A stretch of 64,000 nt of DNA from Chrysoporthe austroafricana (Eukaryota > Ascomycota > Sordariomycetes > Diaporthales > Cryphonectriaceae). Within the stretch, counting starts at the first letter, position 1. Each line of letters begins with the position of its first letter. The notes beneath the pieces were generated by a model. The model was given only the letters and a program-made list of their open reading frames with translations. It was not told where the DNA came from and did no database searches. The position numbers and the translations under genes were made by a program. The stretch spans positions 930,001 through 994,000 of the forward strand of contig JYIP02000003.1 of the NCBI GenBank assembly GCA_001051155.2, given 5' to 3'. This document shows, one piece after another, positions 57,740-64,000 of this stretch.

Positions 57740-59995
57740 ATGGACGCGGCCCAGGTCAAGCTCTCGGAGCTCCTCCGGATCCCCGATGACCTCGACAAGA
57801 TCACAGCGCTGAAGCAGGAATTCATGCGCAAGAAGGGTGCGGTGGACGCTCAGCTCCGTAGCGGCCTGCGCGAACAGCTCGAGACGACACAATCGGGGAT
57901 GAACGGCTTGTCGGAGGGCCAGAAGGCCGTGCAGCAGATCAAAGAGGAGATGATGAAAATCGACAAGCTGTGCGCCGAGTCGCAGAACATGATCAAGGAC
58001 TTCAAGACCATCAATATCGTGTCGCAGGCACACCGAAATTTCGGCGCCGTCGAGGAGATGCGCAAGAACCTCGAGATGTTCAATGATCGACTGACGGGCG
58101 TCGAGAACATGCTGAAGGAGGACGAGGCGGACCAGGAGAACATGCCGAACTTGTTACCGATACACTATGAGCTCACGCAGCTGCGGAACATACGCGACGA
58201 TGCTATAGAACAGATACAACGGACAGGCGAGCAGGACCTGCAGTCGACGTTAGAGGATTACTTCGAGAGGCTGGACGGGGCGATCGAGTGGTTTGACGAG
58301 CACGTGAGCTTGATCGCGACGAGCTTGATTAACCTTGTGACGTCAGAGAACAACGGCTTGATCGTGCGTTTCGCTGTCATCATTGAGGCGGAAGAGAAGA
58401 GCGATCAGAGGGTGCTGGCCCTGCAAGAGGCGCTGAAGGACCACAAGGAGATGGCAACACGATTCCAGAGCATAACGGACGGGGCCAAGACGGTGCGTGG
58501 ATACAAAGAGAAGTTCTTGGAAGCAGTCAAGGTATACGCGAAAGCACAATTCGATACAAGCCGAGAGGAATTTTTGAACGACCCGAGCAGGCTGGAGAAG
58601 ATTATGAAGTGGTACTTCAACGACCTCAACGCTGTGAGGATTGGCATGGTTCCGCTGATGCCGAAGAAGTGGAAGATATTCAAGACATATGCGCAGATAT
58701 ATCACGAACTGATGCACGACTTCCTCATCGGTATGGTGGACGATCCTGAAAGCAGCTCTCAAAATGCCCTGGAGGTCATCAACTGGCCAGAGAAGTACTA
58801 CAAGAAGATGAAGAAACTGGGCTTCACAGAAGACCAGCTCACACCTCATGTTATCGACAACAGAGAAGGTGAACTTGTGCGAGACTTCCAATCGGTCATT
58901 ATCAAATTCTTGGACGAGTGGATGGATCGGATATTTACGCAAGAAAAGAAAGACTTCGTCAACCGCAACGTCGAGGGCGGGAATCTGGATGCGGATGAGT
59001 ATGGATACTTTCGCACCAAGAACCTTGTCGACATGTGGAGGATGCTGCGGGAACAGCTTGATGGCGCAGCGGGCTCCCAGCGTATGGATGTCGTTGAAGG
59101 CGTGGTCGATGCTATGTTCATGAGACTACGACAAAGACAACAGAACTGGCAGAAGATGCTGGAGGAGGAGGCCTTGCGGTATGAAACCGGAAAGGAACCC
59201 GAGCTTGAGGGATTCCAGACACTTCACGATTGGCTGGTCGCAACTGCCAACGATCAGATTGCCTGTATCGACGACAACGAGGAAGAAGGCCGCTTCGCCT
59301 ACCTGACCGGCTTCAAACAGAAGTTTGAGCCTATGGTATCGGCGCAGTACATGGAGCGGGCAGAGGCGGAGGTTGCGTCTCTCCGTGACGGCTACGTGGA
59401 TTTCAGCACATGGTGCATCACCAAATTCGCTCATCTCATCTTCGCCGTCGACTTCAAGGCTGTCATGGCCGACTTCTTCACACCAAGATGGTACGGCAAC
59501 CAAGTCATGAAGCAGATCATTGTGACGTTCCAGGACTACGTCGAGGACTACAAAATGGTGCTGCACCACAGCATCGTCGATATTTTCGTGGAGATCTTTG
59601 CAGACGAGTTGCTCGTCCGCTACCTCTCGTCCGTGCGCAACAAAGGAGCCAAGTTCAAGCGTACGGAGCCGTTCCCCGATAAGTTGTTTGAGGATCTATC
59701 GGCAGCGTTCGAGTTCTTTGACCAGCTGGAAAGGCCGGAAGTGGGCGAGGCGATCAAAGAGACGTGGCGGGCGACGGAGTATTTCCTGGAGTTGCTGACA
59801 CAGCCCAAAGAGGCGATCCCGGATATTTTCCAGAACTTCAAGCAGAGGTACTGGGACCTGCAGCTGGGCTGGGTAGAAGCCGTGTTGAAGTCGCGTGACG
59901 ACTACGAGAGGAGCATGCTGAATTCTGTCAAGAGCAGGGCGGCAACGATCACGGTAGACAGAGGGTTGGAGACTATTATGGGGAAGATCAAGTAA
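57740..59995 (+). CDS. SEC6: Exocyst complex subunit Sec6
   Basis: A single intronless exon encodes 751 residues, the usual size. Sec6 is one of the eight exocyst subunits that tether secretory vesicles at sites of polarised growth such as hyphal tips. The N-terminal 150 residues form the CorEx coiled-coil (KITALKQEFMRKKGAVDAQL onward). The rest is the helical-bundle Sec6 domain with conserved segments such as SLRDGYVDFSTWCITKFAHL and FTPRWYGNQVMKQI. It has no signal peptide or membrane segment, as expected. The start codon is the first ATG and matches the family N-terminus. It is in tandem with UFD2, 362 bp away. Confidence 0.95.
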   Translation: MDAAQVKLSELLRIPDDLDKITALKQEFMRKKGAVDAQLRSGLREQLETTQSGMNGLSEGQKAVQQIKEEMMKIDKLCAESQNMIKDFKTINIVSQAHRNFGAVEEMRKNLEMFNDRLTGVENMLKEDEADQENMPNLLPIHYELTQLRNIRDDAIEQIQRTGEQDLQSTLEDYFERLDGAIEWFDEHVSLIATSLINLVTSENNGLIVRFAVIIEAEEKSDQRVLALQEALKDHKEMATRFQSITDGAKTVRGYKEKFLEAVKVYAKAQFDTSREEFLNDPSRLEKIMKWYFNDLNAVRIGMVPLMPKKWKIFKTYAQIYHELMHDFLIGMVDDPESSSQNALEVINWPEKYYKKMKKLGFTEDQLTPHVIDNREGELVRDFQSVIIKFLDEWMDRIFTQEKKDFVNRNVEGGNLDADEYGYFRTKNLVDMWRMLREQLDGAAGSQRMDVVEGVVDAMFMRLRQRQQNWQKMLEEEALRYETGKEPELEGFQTLHDWLVATANDQIACIDDNEEEGRFAYLTGFKQKFEPMVSAQYMERAEAEVASLRDGYVDFSTWCITKFAHLIFAVDFKAVMADFFTPRWYGNQVMKQIIVTFQDYVEDYKMVLHHSIVDIFVEIFADELLVRYLSSVRNKGAKFKRTEPFPDKLFEDLSAAFEFFDQLERPEVGEAIKETWRATEYFLELLTQPKEAIPDIFQNFKQRYWDLQLGWVEAVLKSRDDYERSMLNSVKSRAATITVDRGLETIMGKIK

Positions 59996-60357
59996 TATGC
60001 AAAGTTATCCGTTTATTCGCTGATAGAGCTTCGGCGTTGGGGGACTGGTCGTTCTTCTAGCCTTTAGCCAGGCGGCCTTTACACAGAAATGGCATCGTAC
60101 ATAAGAAATCTGCCCTGAGGACGAGACTTGCCTCTCAGGACGTCCCTGCTTATTAAGCGTAGCCACCGTGGACCCTGAAAGAACGCCTCGCTGTAGTGCA
60201 CAGGCCAATGACGGAAGACCGCCCGCGTTAGCTTAGGGCATTTATCAGCCTGAACCATCTCCGTACCGCTGTCAATCACCGAGGGGCACTTCTTTACACA
60301 GCAGCATCCATTCACGACAGCCACAACCGCCAACCTCTTAAGAGCGGACGCGACAAG
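59996..60357. other. Gap between SEC6 and UFD2
   Basis: SEC6 3' UTR and UFD2 promoter. No gene is seen. Confidence 0.6.
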
Positions 60358-63300
60358 ATGGACCCAAACGACCAGCCCCCAAGCATGCCAGATGCCCCTA
60401 ATGAGGAGAAGATGGAGCAGGTACGACCAGCTCGGCGCCCCTAGCGTCTGCTGCCACCCTCGCTTTCACAACTTGTGATTATCAAGCTGACATGCCTGGC
60501 ATATAGATTCGACAGCGTCGTCTTGCCAAACTCGGATCCTCAGCACCGAGCCAACCGAAACCAGAGGGCGACAACTCCACACAAGCAAGCCCTGCGAACT
60601 CTACTCCGACAACACCGGCGACTAGCAATGTGAAGATGAGCGAGCCCGAGCTCAAACGTACCAAGATCAACATCACGCCCTCGTCATCCAGCCCACCGGC
60701 CGCAGCGCCCCCAAACCCCTTCGCACAGCTTGGGGTTGGCTCAGGAAGATCAACACCTCCCTCAGGTACAACCCTCAAGCACAAGCGCCTCAATCCATAC
60801 ATTAACGTTAATGACCCATTAGAGACGACCATGCCGCCTACCAAGCGAAAGGCGACCGAGTCCCTTGAGGACTGGGCCGACAAGACTATCAGCCAAATCT
60901 TCCGAGTCACAGTCGATGAGACCCGACAGACCGATGTTCACGGCCGCAAGCTGACGTACCTCCCCGGTTTGAGTGCGGAGTTACAGGAACAGAGCCCGAG
61001 TGGACCGGTGCGATTATCCTCCGATGTCATTGAGCAGGCCATCCTCGAAGGGGCCAGTGCATCTCCACATGACAAGCCGTTGATGGACTACATGTTGCCC
61101 TGCTGGAAGCGAGTGATACATGCGAGGAAGAGCCTGCGAGCACCAACGCCTGAGAAGGAGGCCGTCTTGCTAGAGGCAAAGCGTCTGTGCATGAGCTACT
61201 GTTTGTTTGCTGTGACTTTGCCAGATCTCTTCGGGTATGCTGTTCCGTCCTATACCTTACGTGATGACTGTTGCTCTGACGAATCGACTTCAGTCGCGAG
61301 GCCAATCCAGAACATGACACCCTGGTACCCTACCTGCTGCGAGATATCGACCACGAGCATGGGATCTGCCTCGAATTCTTGCAGGAAGCAGTTGCGCGCT
61401 TTCCAGATGACGATTCGTTACCACCAGTCTTCGTCAAGGCCATGGTGGAGATCAGCACAAAGTTGTCGAGGCTGACTATGAATGATAACTACAAGCCTCA
61501 TGTCAATGTGGGTTCATGTCCTTGACCGGAATCTTCTGAAAGCATAATAACGACTTTAGGCCTTGAAACTGTACTCCAAATTTCCTCCATTACTTGATGC
61601 ACTTGCAAGCCACCCGATGTTCCTCATGGCTCAGTCTGCACCAGGCATTGAAAAACATACTTTACTCGGACCATTCTTCCGAATCTCTCCGCTGCAAACC
61701 GAAGTCGCAAAGGTTTACTTCGCAGGGCCACGAACCATCGAACGCGCAGCGGTTAGAAACGCTCAGAACGCTCTCCAGATTACCATCAACACGCACCAGC
61801 TGGATCTCAAGGATATCATCAACGCCTTTGTTCGGGCCAGCCTCGAAACTCGAAACAAGCTTCTCGACTGGTTTGCTTACATCATGAACCAAAACCACAA
61901 GAGGAGGGCTATGCAGGTTGACCCCAAGGAAGTCGCCTCGGACGGCTTCATGATGAACGTCACGGTGGTATTGGATTTTCTGTGCGAGCCATTCATGGAT
62001 TCCACTTTCTCAAAGGTCGACAGAATCGATGTCGGTTACTTCAGGAGAAGTCCACGCGTCGACATCAAGGAAGAGACAAAACTGAATGCCGACCAGGCAC
62101 AGTCGGATAAATTCTATGCGCAGAAACTCGACGGGGCTTCCAACTTCATCTCAGAGATCTTTTTCCTCACCTTGGCCGCTCATCACTATGGTAGCGAGGC
62201 CACTAATTCCAAACTCAAGAATCTTGAAAAGGATATCAAATACTACGAGAAGCATCTGAAGGTACTGGAGGCTGAGCGTCAAAAGTTTATCAACTCTCCT
62301 CAGCAGCTTGCTATGTTCGATATAGGAGTTCGCCGGCATACGGGCGTCTTAGAGAGGGCTATCTCACTCAAGTACGCCATCGAAGGTTGTCTCCTTGATG
62401 AGAAGATGCAGGGACGGTCTCTGCAATTCATGAGGTATGTGTGTGTCTGGCTGCTGCGTGTGGCTAGCCAGACAGACTACAAACCCGACAAACCGCTCAA
62501 ACTGCCGCTACCAAAGGAGCAGCCAGAGGCCTTTAAGTGCCTGCCCGAGTATGCGCTCCAAGATATCGTGGACAACTTCAAGTTCGTCTTCCGCTACGTC
62601 CCGCAAATCATATTGTCAGCCATTGGTGATGAGATGATTGCGATGTGCCTGACTTTCCTCGAGTCATCCGAATACGTGCGCAACCCCTACCTCAAGTCTA
62701 TGCTGGTGAGTCTACTCTACTCAGGGACTTGGCCGACTTATCATCTGCGCAAGGGAGTCCTGGGCGACGCCTTGACAGGTTCAACGTTCGCCAACGATTA
62801 CCTACTTCATTCGGTCATGAAGTTTTACATCGAGTGCGAATCGACCGGTGCACACACTCAGTTCTACGACAAATTCAACATAAGATATGAAATCTTCCAA
62901 ATCATCAAGTGTGTCTGGACCAACGACTTCTACAAGGACCAGCTTGGCCGCCAGAGTCTGGTGGACCGTCAATTCTTCGTTCGCTTTGTCAATCTCTTGC
63001 TGAACGATGCGACATTTGTGCTGGATGAAGCTCTCTCGAAATTCCCAAAGATCCATGACCTGCAGATCGAACTAAGGGAGAACCAGAGCTTAGCACAGGA
63101 AGACCGTCAGAAGAAAGAGGAAGAATTGGCCTCCCTCGAGAACCAGGCTACATCATATATGCAACTGGCGAATGAGACGGTGTCTATGATGAAGCTCTTC
63201 ACAAAGGCGCTCTGCGACTCATTCACACTGCCTGAAATTGTTGCACGCCTGGCCGGTATGCTTGACTTCAATCTTGACATGCTTGTCAGCCCTAAGAGTC

Positions 63301-63854
63301 AGAATCTGAGGGTCGAGAATGCGAACAAGTATCACTTCAACCCCAAGACACTGCTGCCTGATCTGGTGGATATCTTTCTCAATTTGGGCAGTGCACAAAG
63401 CTTTGTAGAAGCTGTTGCCTCCGATGGCCGCTCGTACAAGGCGGCGACGTTCGACCGGGCGTCTGACATCATGAAGAAGAAAGATTTGAAAGCAAAGGAA
63501 GATCTGGATGCTTGGGATGAGCTCAAAGACCGGATTGCTAAGACAAAGGAGGAGCTCGACCAGGCCGAGCTGGACTTCGGCGAGATACCTGAGGAGTTCG
63601 AGGATCCGGTCATGGGAATTCTGATGAACGATCCAGTCATCCTCCCGTCCAAGAGCATCGTTGACAGATCCACCATCGTCCAGCACTTGCTCTCTGTCGA
63701 GCTAGACCCTTTCACGCGGGTGCCCATGAAGATTGAAGATGTCATCCCGGCTGATGACCTGCGCCAGAGGATTGAGGCTTGGAGGGCAGAGAAACTGGCG
63801 GAAGCCAAGGCAGCGAAGAGTAGCGGTGAAGCAATGGACACTACGGAGGGGTGA
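60358..63854 (+). CDS. UFD2: Ubiquitin conjugation factor E4 (Ufd2), U-box ligase
   Basis: Four exons (60358-60420, 60507-61234, 61294-61507, 61560-63854) join in frame to 1099 residues. Ufd2 extends ubiquitin chains on substrates pre-marked by other ligases and hands them, with Cdc48, to the proteasome. A disordered Ser/Pro-rich N-terminus (to about residue 150) is followed by the large helical Ufd2 core with conserved LGPFFRISPL and IMNQNHKRR. A C-terminal U-box is recognisable from EEFEDPVMGILMNDPVIL through RSTIVQHLL to DPFTRVPM (about residues 1010-1060). The tail is Ala/Lys/Glu-rich. The first exon is only 21 codons and starts at the only suitable ATG. Introns are 86, 59 and 52 nt. Confidence 0.95.
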
Positions 63855-64000
63855 GGTGCATTCGCTTTGGCAGGAAAAGCTGCCATGTCTGTGACGACAG
63901 CCTATCTTCCCCGCCCCCTAGATTTCAAGTCACAACTTTGATAACTACTCGAGGGCATACATAGACTGCTGGCGTTAGGGAGTTTCGAGGGATATTTATA

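Overview
The window looks like nuclear DNA of a filamentous ascomycete (Pezizomycotina). Genes are compact and carry short GT-AG introns of about 50-135 nt. Housekeeping genes are of typical fungal type (SOG2, TSC13, SEC6, UFD2, CCE1), and gene blocks alternate with AT-richer, gene-poor stretches. A secondary-metabolite cluster is present. The order is not fixed from sequence alone. Exon borders were read by eye from splice consensus, reading phase and family motifs; most add up to an exact multiple of three.

Layout. 1-7 kb: a large DEVH-box RNA helicase with a mitochondrial-type N-terminus, then a gene-poor stretch. 7.4-27.5 kb: a sesquiterpenoid-type biosynthetic cluster containing a secreted FAD-linked oxidase, an aristolochene-synthase-like terpene cyclase, three cytochromes P450, two short-chain dehydrogenases, one decayed dehydrogenase and a Zn2Cys6 regulator. 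No transporter or acyltransferase gene is visible. 28-31 kb: SOG2 (RAM pathway scaffold). 33.7-36.5 kb: a short RecQ helicase tail-to-tail with the mitochondrial Holliday junction resolvase CCE1/YDC2. 37.4-41.7 kb: glutathione reductase with two possible starts, a small VOC/glyoxalase-fold protein and a cytosine-deaminase-like amidohydrolase. 43.4-45.8 kb: a GCN5L1/BLOC1S1-like protein converging on TSC13. 47.5-48.5 kb: quinone oxidoreductase. 49.2-50.4 kb: a secreted protein built from 12 related peptide repeats separated by dibasic sites. 50.4-57.7 kb: gene-poor, with one unrecognised gene and a broken or badly assembled locus around two very long poly-A runs and an N. 57.7-63.9 kb: exocyst SEC6 and ubiquitin E4 ligase UFD2.

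How it fits together. The cyclase would make a bicyclic sesquiterpene from farnesyl diphosphate, and the P450s, dehydrogenases and flavin oxidase would oxidise it. A similar set of enzyme families is known from eremophilane clusters such as PR-toxin; the product here is unknown. Three perfect copies of one 12-bp palindrome lie 130-143 nt upstream of three cluster start codons, which suggests a shared regulatory site. The most unusual single gene is the repeat protein at 49.2-50.4 kb, which has the architecture of a Kex2-processed peptide precursor with two alternating peptide classes.
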